Of a stretch of 64,000 bases of DNA, positions 43,745-54,249 are shown piece by piece. Source of the stretch: Cristatella mucedo (Eukaryota > Bryozoa > Phylactolaemata > Cristatellidae); assembly GCA_009760855.2 (NCBI GenBank), contig WPIO01000001.1, forward strand, positions 855,001 through 919,000. Direction: 5' to 3'. The number at the start of each line of letters is the position of its first letter. The first letter of the stretch is position 1. The notes below the pieces were generated by a model. The model saw only the letters and a list, made by a program, of their open reading frames with translations. It had not been told where the DNA came from and did no database searches. A program made the position numbers and the translations under genes.

Positions 43745-43897
43745 TTTAATTGAAAATTAAAAACTAATTAAAACACTATTGTTGTAGGAACATTGATTTG
43801 CGTGATCGTTTTCATTAAAAACTTTGAGATGCGAACGTTAGTGATCATTGAGATGTTTGAAAATGAAAAAGGTCGCACACGTTAATGTTCCTACAAC
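43745..43897 (-). repeat. Right inverted terminal repeat with palindromic end
   Basis: 43818-43839 pairs perfectly with 15828-15849. In addition GTTGTAGGAACATT (43781-43794) is repeated inverted at 43884-43897, and the bases just inside both arms (through TTTTCATT) also pair with mismatches, so the segment is an imperfect 117-bp palindrome. The left repeat keeps only a weak trace of this. A terminal hairpin or a local inverted duplication could explain it. Confidence 0.7.
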
Positions 43898-43899
43898 AC

Positions 43900-45310
43900 G
43901 GGGCCATTGGGTCACCAAGCAAGTTACCAAGCAGGACCAGCCAGAAGAGGAAAGCTTAGGGAACGCTTGTCTACGCGAATTTCAGTCACAAGGTCCGCTC
44001 TCTCTTCAGCCAGGCTGGCGGACTAAGAGATCTATTTTCAATATTGTAAGGAATGTTGAAGCGCTTACTACTTTAATTAGTTTTTGCTATATTACTTGTC
44101 GACGCTGACCATACAAGTAGCCTACATTTTACTAATTATAACAAATTTGTTGAAGAATTAGAGGATAATACCGTCAAGTATCAAGGACACTCAAGCTAGA
44201 GTTTTGAGAAATTTCTGACTAGGCTTAAATCTGTTGGACTTCCAAATATATCGCATCAATTCCTACATTAGCTTTTGAAAGCAAAATGCCCTGCCAGTTG
44301 CCAAATCCAATAGTGCTTAGTAGGCAGTAATATTTTCTCAAGCGTAATTGAAATTTCTAATTGCTGGTTCTCCTTCCAGTCATTTAGCACATATTCTAAC
44401 AAACCTTGTCATAGGAAATGAGAATTTGAGTTGTGAGGGATTTTTACGTTTAAATTGTGCCCACGTTGACAAATCTTTTTTTCCTGTGCAAAATGCCATC
44501 TTTGCCGTCGCATTTGCCTAAGTGCCTTTGTCTAGACGTATGTTAAGAGTCTTTGAAGAGTAACGGCATGTAGGCTCCATTGCAGCTGTTCTTGTTCTCA
44601 CATTCTCATTTTTCCTCGGGCGCTGCTTTAATGTGTGGTCTGTTTGTTTATTGTCACTGCATCTTATAAAAGAGGTTACTGTAAGGCATCTCACTTAGTA
44701 CTTTCGCCGACAGCTCGTGAGTCAAGTGTGTATTCTGGTACTAAATATGAAAGCACCTAAGCTAGTAGCTTCACGTGAACCAAACTGTAATTATAAAGCT
44801 TGAAGCCTATTTACATAGTGTGCTTTAGGATTCGGAGCGAATCGTTCCGTACGCTCTATGTATCCGAAAGTATTCTAAGAAACTCACAAGCATACTGAAA
44901 TAAGTAAATCTTCATTTTTAGTCTTGCAGCACCATGAAGCAGTCTTTAAAACAATATAATGCCGGTTCTTTCATGAGTGCCTAAACTCCTGCCTTGCAAT
45001 CGCAGGAAAACCACTATACTTGGTAATTTCATGCCTAAAGAATAGATATTGTTCTGGGACGACTTCAATCAAATTATCCTAACGACATCAACGAGTTACT
45101 CAAGATGGATAGTGTTACGTAAAAAATCCTATCTCAAAACATTAACGCTAAGACAAAAAATGCATCATATATACTGGACATTAAACATAATCAGTAGATA
45201 TTACAGTGAAGATAAATACAGTAGTTTGCGAGGTGAATTAAAACTTAAAATGCGAGAAAAAATACTTTATTTGCACATTTCCTCCGATGATGGTAGAAGA
45301 AATGACTCGT
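43900..45310. other. No recognisable gene
   Basis: An 86-codon frame (43848-44108) overlaps the palindrome and has no recognised motif. Another 87-codon frame at 45049-45312 ends beside the F5/8C gene's last exon and also matches nothing known. Host-like composition. Confidence 0.45.
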
Positions 45311-45315
45311 GAATA

Positions 45316-46122
45316 TTAGCAGCCAAACACTTCAACTTTGGTGCTTGGGTGATTGAAGAAAGAGAGAACGTGAAGCCGCAAGGCTCGAACGCCTACAATT
45401 GGCTTGCGTAGAGTGTTTCGTTCAACACTGTTACATTCAATATTACCTTGAAAAACCTAAAAAAAAAATAAACAGTCATTTTTTTCTGACACAAAGCTGA
45501 TCAGGCTATGCAAACAAGTTACAAACTTGGCAAAATAATTTTCTTTTAAAATGGCAAAATAATCTAAGGTTTGTAAACTCTAAATAAAACTCTCTTCCGT
45601 GACTGAGTCGTTCCAAACTCTCAGGTTTACCTTTAACATTAAAGCATTATAGGACGTCGTATTTAAACGAATACAGAGAAACGAATAAGATAGCATTCAT
45701 TTTATATTGGCAATATTTTGCAGTGCTGAGATTTTTACCCGAGTCTCCCCATCTTCAGTGTAGTCAACGAATGTTGAACCGTCCCGACTCGTTGAGATCT
45801 TGTAAGTCCTCACAAACTGGTTATGGTTTGGTCTTCCGGCTGTGGCAATTTGTTTAATCTTGAAAGAGACAAATTGTTCCAAGCATCAGAAAAAGGCCGC
45901 CATTAGAAGAGAAATTACAAAGATGTGTTAAGAACGTTTTTTCAATCACACTTACTGTTCGACGGGCTGAGAAATCGAATTGAATGTAGGGATTCGGATC
46001 TTTAGCTTGAGCTTCTGCTGCCCATATGAGATCTCCGTTGTTACGTGTTCTCGCATACTTTGGCTCGTGATGCCATGCTGGCCAATTGGAACTTGCTTTA
46101 AAAGCACTATCCGGCAAGCCAT
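45316..46122 (-). CDS. F5/8 type C (discoidin) domain gene, last three exons
   Basis: Exon A 46122-45956 encodes GLPDSAFKASSNW and PNPYIQFDFSARRT. Exon B 45858-45739 encodes IKQIATAGRPNHNQF and TSRDGSTFVDYTEDG. Exon C 45456-45316 encodes VFQGNIECN, KPIVGVRALRLHV and VEVFGC, followed by TAA. Introns of 97 and 282 bp have GT donors (GTAAGT, GTAAAA) and AG acceptors after pyrimidine-rich tracts, both in phase 0. The order of motifs and the final Cys are those of a discoidin domain, which binds phospholipids, glycans or collagen, usually outside the cell. An acceptor before exon A shows that more exons lie upstream (higher coordinates), not identified. Confidence 0.75.
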
Positions 46123-46227
46123 CTGTGGATAAAAACATAAATGATCAGTTTCTCGAGATTGGCAGCCTAAGCATTTCTTATGCGTCGATTAAGTTATTGT
46201 CAAAGAATAATCATGAACTCAAATGCA

Positions 46228-46312
46228 AAAAGCAAATGTAAAGCGCCCAGAAAGAGATTAAGTTCTCTGATGTAGCGGTATCGAGTGTATTGTTAGTATT
46301 ATCATTATTACC
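46228..46312 (+). mobile_element. LINE-A 3' terminus fragment
   Basis: AAATGTAAAGCGCC, AGAAAGAGATTAAGTTCTCT and an ATT-type tail match the last ~80 bp of LINE-A. It lies just upstream of the F5/8C exons, within an intron if the gene continues that way. Confidence 0.8.
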
Positions 46313-46319
46313 TCATCCT

Positions 46320-49300
46320 CTGACGTTCTTTTTTACCTTTGAAATCCTGTTTTGGTAACACCATAGTTGCAAGCATTAAAATGAATTACAAATCAATACA
46401 TTATCTCCAACAGCTGGCTAAAGCTAAATCCTACCTATTAATGGGCTATGCCAGATCAGTTTTTCTGATCAATTGGCTTGGTAAACGGTAAGAAGAGTAC
46501 ATTACGTCATTGCTATTAGTTTGGAATTTTGGGAACTAAGGCGGTTAAATTGATTCAAAAACACGAATAGATTGTTCAGCCGTCAAAATATTTTAACCAC
46601 TTCCTCACAGCTTGTAATTTGACATTAAACCATGAAACAGCTGTCGAGTTTGACTCCTTGTTGGTGCCCATACTCGTTTTCACAGCGATGCCCTCAAATA
46701 CAAATCGAATTCAAGGAATACTGAACTAATAACTGAGAAGCATAAAAAAGAGCTCGCAATGTAGGCATTACGCTTACAGATTAAGGATAGCCATAAGTTT
46801 TATAAACCTGCATCGGTAAAATAAATCCATACATTGTAAATAAAAGTAAATTTAGTATTGACTTATATTGGAGCATAACGTTGCACTCATAAAATTAATC
46901 GTTTCGGTTTCTTGGCTTTTAATGCATGTGTAATACAAGAAATTTCTATCGTTCAAACTAAAGATACAACAGTTCCATTCGGATTTTTCTGAACTTTAGT
47001 TTCTGCATTTTAGTTTCTGTATTTATATTTTATTTACGTGTCATTTACTAAACGTTACTAATCGTACCTTCTACTTATTGATGTTCGTGTGAGTATTCGG
47101 TGAGGTTTTAGGTACTGGTGCAAACATATTGCTCACTGTAATTTGAGTTCTTATTCAAACCGGATTGCCTATGTCCATAGAAAATAAAACATGTGTCATC
47201 TTGCGAGGATTACATAAACTTATGCAAGCAGATGCAGTTTCTTTAAAAATTATAAGTGAACTGCATGCTACTACTATCTTGTATTTACTCATTACCATGG
47301 CAAACCCATCTAAAAACGTATATATTTGTGAGTGCGAAAATAATTTGTTTTATAATCTGAAGATTCTCATCAGGACTTGAATGCAATCAAACAAATCGGC
47401 AAGTATCCTTTAAGGTTCATCACGTGGTTAACTTGGGCTAAAATTGTTGCAATAATCCTGGGTTCACTGCAATATTGAGTTTTCCCATTTTGCAACAGAA
47501 TCCGCTTTGCAGTATACATGTTTGATTTTCTCGCTTACAAACTAATACTTTAGCAGTTCTTTAACCAAGTACGATTAGCACATGGAATTAAAATTGTGAG
47601 GGCCGGCTGAGAGATTGCCTCCTGGTCTGGGCTTTTAGTTCCGGACTTTTCAGTGAAAGTTATAAAAATTCCTATAGTTCAGGAAATAAATCGTGCAAAT
47701 GGTTCTCTCCCTTGGGCGTGTCGCTGAAGCAAAATAATTAAATGCAATACAATTTTTCGATAACGTACAAGAATTAGCGTTCGTTAATGCTTTTTAAACA
47801 ATGGTCTCTTAACTGCTCTTTTTAACCAGCGGCCGACCTCCAATTGATTGGCTTGGGTTTTCAAGAAAATCCTACGCAACCACGAGAGCAGGCAAAATGA
47901 TCTCAACATAGGGTATTCATGTTCAAAAAAAGCACAGCAGTTAGATATCAGAAAATTGTATTGCAACATTAAATGAGAACTTTCCGATGCAAGTGCACAC
48001 TAATGTTTACGATCAGTACATAAGGTATGAACCATAACCTTATCTCGATAAGACTAGGGATAGCTACTACCTCTCTGAGTAAGTTAATAGAAGGGGGAAC
48101 TGCCATATTAGTTCTGACTAGAAGAAACCAGAGTATGGCCATCTTAGGGCTTGTTCTTAGTAAACCCCTTTGAAGGAGTAAGCATTAAATATCCCGAAAG
48201 ATAAAAACGGTTCTAGAAAACATAAACTTTTCTATCCGCACTTCCAAAAAAAGGTGACATCCTAAAAGTGGAAAGAGTCTTTAACTATAAGCTCAACTAG
48301 AGCTTCTAGTGAAACTTTTGCAGGCGAAAGAGAAAAATGCCTTAAGCTCCCGACACTGCGAACACTCCTGGCACTCCGAAAATAAGTGGCTATGCATAAG
48401 AAACCAAGATGAACAACAATCTGGCTAATAAGAATCGTGAATTCGAAGATATTTTATGTCTCTCTAGCTTTCTCAGCTGTGAGGCATAGTGTTCCGGATT
48501 TAAACTACAGACGGATAAACGATCAGTTTACCAGTTCACGTGGAAACTCTAGATTCTGCATTTGTCTTGATCTACATCCAGGTCGAGGGGTTCCCTGCGG
48601 TTCTTATAAATTTAAGTCTACTAAAAGAGTTATTATGACCATTATTACAGCCTTCCTGGGTTATTTTTTCACTTGAGGACAAATGTCCTGAGCTGCAGCC
48701 GTCATTACGAATATAACTTATGCAGTACCTTATATTGGTAAAGCTATTTTAGAATGACTTTGAGGGGGTTCTTAATAAGGGCTGCCACCTTTGTTCGATT
48801 CTTTGCTATCCATTTCTTACTTTTCTCTGTAATTGCCCAATAAACTTAGTTCACCTAGCCTTCCTATATCAGAATGGCTCTGATAACCCTCTGGGGACGT
48901 CCTCCTACAGGGATATAAGTCCTTTTGATTCCCAATTTTCTTCTAAGGATAGCTTTGAATTGTTATTATTGTTAACCATTTAAAGGAGTATTGTACTCCT
49001 GAATCCTGAATTGTTATTAAGCCCTGAATACGTCATCCTAGCTAACCCTATAGCAGCTGCTACTCACATTCAACCTGAGTGATATGTCCTTCCCTTATAG
49101 GCACACTTGCGATCTTTCCCTAAGAAGTTAGGGGCGGCTGTAGATATAGTTATATCCCAGTACTTACTTTAACATTGTATCTTACAAGCCGAATGAGCTC
49201 AATGAGGTTCTCTGTTGCGAGTTAAATAACCTTCTGAGGAATAGTCGCTACTTTTTGGCATTTTAATATGAATTGGAACATGCCCCACAAATAGCTACCT

Positions 49301-49670
49301 ACGAAGCCATTGGTCGTTGAGAAACTATCCCTAAGTGTAGTTTATATGTTTTAGAGCCTGTTTCTATAGAAGGGTGAACTAATTTCATTAGATGGTCACT
49401 ACTCTTTGAGGATCTGACTTGAAATTAAGCAGGAAGTCCTTAATGAATTATTGATCTCAGCATTGGGGGGAGGATACCTTTTCGGCTTACAAGACCGATG
49501 CTTTTTCAAAGCCTCAAACGCGTGACTAGAGTCCTCGTTTTGTCCTTGATAAGTTCTTTGCTACCACCTCTATATAGTTACTACCGTTTTGTTAACAGAG
49601 TAAACAGCTCATTGTTACCTTAACTAACCTAGAAGTAAAATCGTTGGGTAATGTTCCTGACATGTCTGTC
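46320..49670. other. No recognisable gene
   Basis: Only short frames (up to 79 codons at 48437-48676). No motif, splice-supported exon or repeat family of this window was recognised. Exons of the F5/8C gene could hide here but could not be picked out. Confidence 0.45.
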
Positions 49671-49683
49671 GACAAGCATCCAA

Positions 49684-49775
49684 ACGTGGCCCAATAGTTA
49701 AGTTGGGTTGCTTTTCACAACCTCGGGACAGAGGTTGCGGCTTCGAATCCTGCCGTGGGCAGTTTTTTTTAGACA
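49684..49775 (+). mobile_element. tRNA-derived SINE head
   Basis: Contains an A-box-like TGGCCCAATAGTTAAGTTGG and a B-box-like GCTTCGAATCC, then GCCGTGGGCAG and a T run. The order and spacing are those of a tRNA-derived SINE. It shares AATCCTGC(C/T)GTGGGCA with the SINE at 62.5 kb, so both belong to one family. Confidence 0.6.
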
Positions 49776-49779
49776 ATGC

Positions 49780-50480
49780 AAGCAATGATGATTGTCGTAA
49801 AAGCTCTTCTGATGCCATTCACAATAGGCTGTTACAATCAGCTAGCGTTTAAATTTTTTTTATATCTTTTTACTGTTTATTTGTTTATCCAATATAATTC
49901 CAAATTCATCATAACCGACTTTGAAAAGAAACATGGTATCTTTACTTGCACAGACTGTTGAGATTCCATAATGGGAGCCGACCTATCACTCTTGAAGGTA
50001 ATATTCACAAAGCCGGAGCGATTCACGAATGGCACAAGTAAAAAAACTATGAGCCACTGAAATACGGACATTTATGCATTTGGCAAAGACTTAAATACAA
50101 AAACTCACCAATTAGTGGCTCAAAGCACTGACTTTGACCCATAGCCTCACGAATGGCTATTTGGAAGGCAAGCATGGTCACAACAAGGTACAGAGTTGAC
50201 GACAAGGAAGAGATATGCATCCTTTCAAAGTCTTTGTATTATCTATAACGCCAAATAGAGAGACTCTGGATTTAGTCTGAGTAGCAATTCACACACTCAC
50301 TAAAACCACTGCAGATTTACAAAAGCGAGAAAAAAACATTAATAGCGATTAAATCTGGATACAATCTTCATTACCAAAGAGCTATGGTGAACAGAGCTAA
50401 ATCCTAGCAATATGATATTATGTGCAGGAATCTAGGTCAACAGAAATCCTAATTACATGCACAGTAACTTGCGATTATCA
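49780..50480. other. No recognisable gene
   Basis: Two short frames on opposite strands (49776-49961 and 49877-50071) overlap each other and match nothing known. Confidence 0.45.
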
Positions 50481-51570
50481 AGTTACATAAAACGCAAAAA
50501 TAGAAAATGCAGTCTTTGGTCAGGCTACAGCAGGTGTAATGACTGAAGCATGGCAGAAATTGTGTCATCCTCACCGTAAAATCTTTTTTATTCATGCATC
50601 ATGCTTTAAATCAGTATAGAAATTGATAGAAACATACAACTTAAAGATAGTAATAATAATGCACTTGATAAAGCACACTCAGTTAACTAAGTCTCTGTCT
50701 AGGTGCTTTACATTTACTGCAACGGGAAACGAGATTTAATGGTGAGTAATATCATGCTCGATAAACAACATGAATAACGTGGTTAAGGGTGACATGCACA
50801 GGGTCAGTATGCAAGCTTAGTTAGTGGCATCATGTACAGTGTCAGCACTCACTAGCACGTGAAGGACTAATCTCAGAGACAGGATATATGCTGCCCTAAA
50901 TAGATGTGTTTTAAGTTATTTTTAAACGTGTTCAAGTCAGGGGATGTTTTGACTCAAGTCGGGAGTTAGTTCCAGGCTTTGGGAGCGTACGAACTAAATG
51001 CATGGTCTCCAACGGATTTGAGATTTTTACGAGGTGTTGGTAGACTATTGGATTCCGAAAAGCGGGTGGTACGATGCTTGGACTGAGTGGGGAGTAGATT
51101 TGAGAGATAGGCTGGAGCCAAGGAATGAAATGAACTAACATTAGGCGACAAAACTTTGAATTCGGTCCGTTGATTGACTGGTAGCTAGTGCAGGTCGGCA
51201 AGAAGTGGTATGATGAGACAACTGCAACGCTCACAACAGACATGCCTTGCTGTAGCGTTTTGCACCGGGTGTAATCATCTGATAGCACTTGCTGGTAGGC
51301 CAGCCAGCATTGAGTTACAGAAGTGAAGACGAGATGTCACAAATGCATGGGCCAACTTAGACCTGGTATCATTATCTAAAAAAGCCCGAATTTCTGCAAT
51401 GTCATGTTGCTAAAAGTAGGCAGACCTGATAGTGGAACTGATGTGATCGTCTAACGAGGCGTCACTTACGAGCATCACAAAAAGATATAAAATACTATCT
51501 TTAGGTCAGGCTACAGCAGGTGTAGTGATTGAAGCATGGTTGAAATGTGTCATCCTCACCGTTAAAAACC
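50480..51570. repeat. Direct repeats flanking a LINE-A copy
   Basis: GGTCAGGCTACAGCAGGTGT with about 60 further bases occurs at about 50518-50583 and again at 51504-51568, with weaker similarity extending on both sides. The LINE-A fragment lies between. This is either an unusually long target-site duplication or a segmental duplication. Confidence 0.7.
50653..51465 (-). mobile_element. LINE-A 3' fragment, decayed
   Basis: The tail of AAT units is near 50653. Minus-strand frames (50932-51288) match the C-terminal part of the LINE-A protein (APAYLSNLLP, RTTRFSESNSLP). It ends near the region that encodes SLVDHISSTVKSAY in the intact copy. Confidence 0.8.
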
Positions 51571-51693
51571 TTGAATGCTCAGTGTTGTAAACCTAAAAAC
51601 ATTGTGAACTGTCAAAAAGGCAGTATGACTGTATTGCTAAATCTGTGAAGGAGCGAGTTTTTGTAGACGATTTTTAAGTTAGGTATCAGCGCT

Positions 51694-51787
51694 ATATTTA
51701 AAATGCTGGCATCCGTTGGTAGCTTGTAATTTAAATAGGCATATTTAAAATGCTGGCATCCGTTGGTAGCTTGTAATGTAAATAGGC
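51694..51787. repeat. 47-bp tandem duplication
   Basis: Two adjacent copies starting ATATTTAAAATGCTGGCATC at 51694 and 51741, nearly identical, so the duplication is young. Confidence 0.9.
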
Positions 51788-51799
51788 CTTTAAGAACTA

Positions 51800-52385
51800 T
51801 TGTCTTGCTATGCTGCCAGTGCAGATAAAAAATCATCAATACCTAGAGCAGAAATTAATTGGTGCTGCACCACAACATACAGTGAACGTACCTGAGCAGT
51901 TGAAAGGCAGTGTTAATAGCACAAGGATCATGCTGTTTAAGCACGACAGTTATAGTCGAGATATGAAACTAATCATCACAATACGATTGAATGAATCAGT
52001 GTTTTTCTATGCGCCCCTTAGATTTTTCCAAAGCCAATGGCTTTACCTCTGGACCTCTTCGTCGAATACCACAAGATGAATAAATGACCACGATATTTGC
52101 ACTAACCAATCCTGGGGATCGTTTTAAATGTTGAAACGTATTAGTTATGGTTTTTAACACAACCACCTAGTTAATACTAACAAAGTTTTGACCAAAAAAC
52201 ATTTAATCTGGCTGGCGATTTGTGACGTTTATCATCTGACAGCGGATGAAACTAATGTAACACGTTAAACTCTAACATGCATCTTATTATTTTCACGTCG
52301 CATGCATCATCTAGCTCCACGATTTGCTGCTGCTGCAACTACTGCTCCCGCTGAATATATGTCCAGCTGCAGCTCTGAGGCCACT
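51800..52385. other. No recognisable gene
   Basis: One 89-codon frame (51810-52079) without known motifs. Otherwise featureless. Confidence 0.45.
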
Positions 52386-52390
52386 AGGGT

Positions 52391-53970
52391 GTGCTAGGTT
52401 TCCGTGGGCTTTTGCTGTCACCACAGCAAAAGAACTTTGTTCCGGTTGTGGAGGGCAGACTAGAAAAGTCGTTTCTTGTGGAGAGTGTCACTGACGAGGC
52501 CAGAGATCGGCATAGGGATGGCGTTGAATACTCTGCGTTTGTCAACCTGCCGAATTTCTTCAGCAGCATTCAAAATGTCTCACTTCTTAGCGTGCTTCGG
52601 CATGCCGTAGTCAAAAGGAGATTCTTCCAGCTTATTGAGCGCTTTTATGCCGGCTCGATCCTGGAGATTTGGGTGTGCAACGAAACGTTAGTGGCGTTTC
52701 CTATGACTGCCGCCGTCCCGGAAGGTGACCCTCTATCACCGATCTTATTTGATCTGGCGATGGAAACGGTGGTCAGTCTTCCTGCTAATATGCACGAATC
52801 CTGCTTCCAACTTGGCGGATCCTCTCTGTCCGTCTGTGCCTTAGAAGATGACCTCGCCCTGTTCTCAGGCATGTCTTCATGTCTTCATGCCCTAGTGCCT
52901 GCAGTTGAACAGGCTGCATGGAAGCTGGGCATGCTTCTGCAGCCGGCGAGGTGGTGTATCGTTGCCCAAAAGGGTGCGAAGGCCGCGCCTTCCTCAATAA
53001 CTTTACACAACAGGCGGATCCCCGAGCTGCCGGAGACCGAATCAGTGGCCTACTCTGGAGCTCCGCAATGTTTCGGGCAGCACAGGGCTGAATGAAATAG
53101 AGCTGGCCTGCCCTTCTCTTGCAAGGGACACTACTCTGCTTCAGGCCAGCCTTCTCGCTCTTTGGCAAAAGATTGATGCGGAATTCCCTGCCACGGCAAC
53201 CTTTGTCGGGTGCAGCTTGTGCCTAAGGCAGCTCTGCAACCAGCCGAAAAACTCTGATGGAGCTACATCGCTTCGCCTGTGGTCTGCCGAACTTTGCATC
53301 AGTGCATTCCCGGTTTACTCTTCGCTCTGCGGTCGGCGGGTGGGCTTCATCCGCTTCGGGACGAACGCCTCCATCCTACTAGTTGCACAAGCCGGTCGCA
53401 TGCTGTGCTCGTCCAATGTGTGTGTCGTCAAGTCGCCCGTCACAGACTCAACCGGGCAGTCATCAGGCAGGATGGCACACCATCGTCTGATGAGGAGCAT
53501 TCATGATACCTGAGCCCGGCAGCCTTCGGCTTTCGTAATATAGTTGGCCAGATTTCGCTACAGTCGGACGTGGCTCAAGCGGCTCTCCTGCTGCCTCTCG
53601 CTGACCGGCCCTGAAGTGCCAGCTGTCTCTACCGACCTTGACTGCATCGAGAACTGGGTCGTACCACAAGCAGTCAATACGGAGCTGCGAGATTTCACCA
53701 GGCTCGTGGAAGGTTGTGCTTGGGCGGCCCAGCCTGCACAGGGTAGAGTCAGCCGCTGCCTGGCCACGGATAGATTCGCCACCCACAGTCACTTTTTGAC
53801 CACTGGTATTGGCCTGTCGTTTTGGGCTTGGTGGTTCATGCATCGAGTGAGCCTGGACATGCAACCAGCGGCTGCTGATAGAAGTCGGGCACATACGGGA
53901 AATGCCACCAGCTGCCACCTATGCCACATGGAGGCAGAGACCGCTTGCCACTTACTGAGCAGATAAGGCC
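52391..53970 (+). pseudogene. Reverse transcriptase with C-terminal zinc finger, broken
   Basis: The first frame (52391-53095) holds YSAFVNLPNFFSSI (motif A region), VPEGDPLSPILFDLAME (motif B) and LEDDLALFSG (motif C, with both catalytic Asp but a Glu where Ala or Tyr is usual). After a shift near 53085 the next part has ASLLALWQKIDAEFP. A frame at 53544-53966 ends with SCHLCHMEAETACHLLSR, which matches the CxxC...H...C finger of R2/NeSL-type elements except that the last Cys is Arg. Start codon not native; the 5' part is missing. Confidence 0.65.
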
Positions 53971-54160
53971 GATGCTGCGTGCTACTACGGGCCGGCGAAA
54001 CCTGGTTCTCGCCTAATCGGATCTCTTTCGGCCACCTCACTCAACTACATGGAGCCATACTGGCTCCCTGCGAAAAAGATGCCATTAGCGGTCTATGGGC
54101 TCACTGAGCAAGTCTGAATTCAAATGCTCTGGAGAGCGACTGGTTTGGAGCTCTCTCTCC

Positions 54161-54166
54161 CTCTCT

Positions 54167-54220
<54 letters not shown>
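54161..54220 (+). repeat. (CT)n microsatellite
   Basis: About 30 CT units with one interruption at its start. Directly after the R2/NeSL-like LINE. Confidence 0.95.
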
Positions 54221-54221
<1 letters not shown>

Positions 54222-54249
54222 ACACACACTTCACTAGCTGTCAGTGGCC

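Larger units (their letters stand above)
15800..43897. mobile_element. Endogenous Polinton/adintovirus-like element, decayed
   Basis: Inverted terminal repeats bound a set of genes typical of this group: protein-primed-type family B DNA polymerase, A32-like packaging ATPase, adenain-like protease candidate, capsid and penton-like proteins. Genes lie on both strands in short blocks. No retroviral-type integrase was recognised. Four LINE insertions add about 6.8 kb. Almost every gene has stops or frameshifts, so the element cannot be active. Polinton/adintovirus assignment rests on motif recognition by eye. The tail-fibre-like genes are an unusual part of the set. Confidence 0.8.
52391..54230 (+). 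mobile_element. R2/NeSL-group LINE fragment with CT tail
   Basis: GC-rich coding-like sequence begins abruptly at 52.39 kb within the reverse transcriptase and ends beside a CT tract (54161-54220). It differs from LINE-A and LINE-B in its motifs and in its C-terminal zinc-finger-like region, which is a mark of LINEs with a restriction-enzyme-like endonuclease. Frameshifts near 53070, 53440 and 53520 show it is dead. The CT tract may be its tail or may simply neighbour it. Confidence 0.65.

Noticed and set aside
15800-43897. A free bacterial phage or contaminating contig
   Set aside because: The tail-fibre motifs are phage-like, but animal-type LINEs are inserted in the element, the polymerase, ATPase and capsid pattern is that of Polinton-type viruses, and the decay is typical of integrated DNA.
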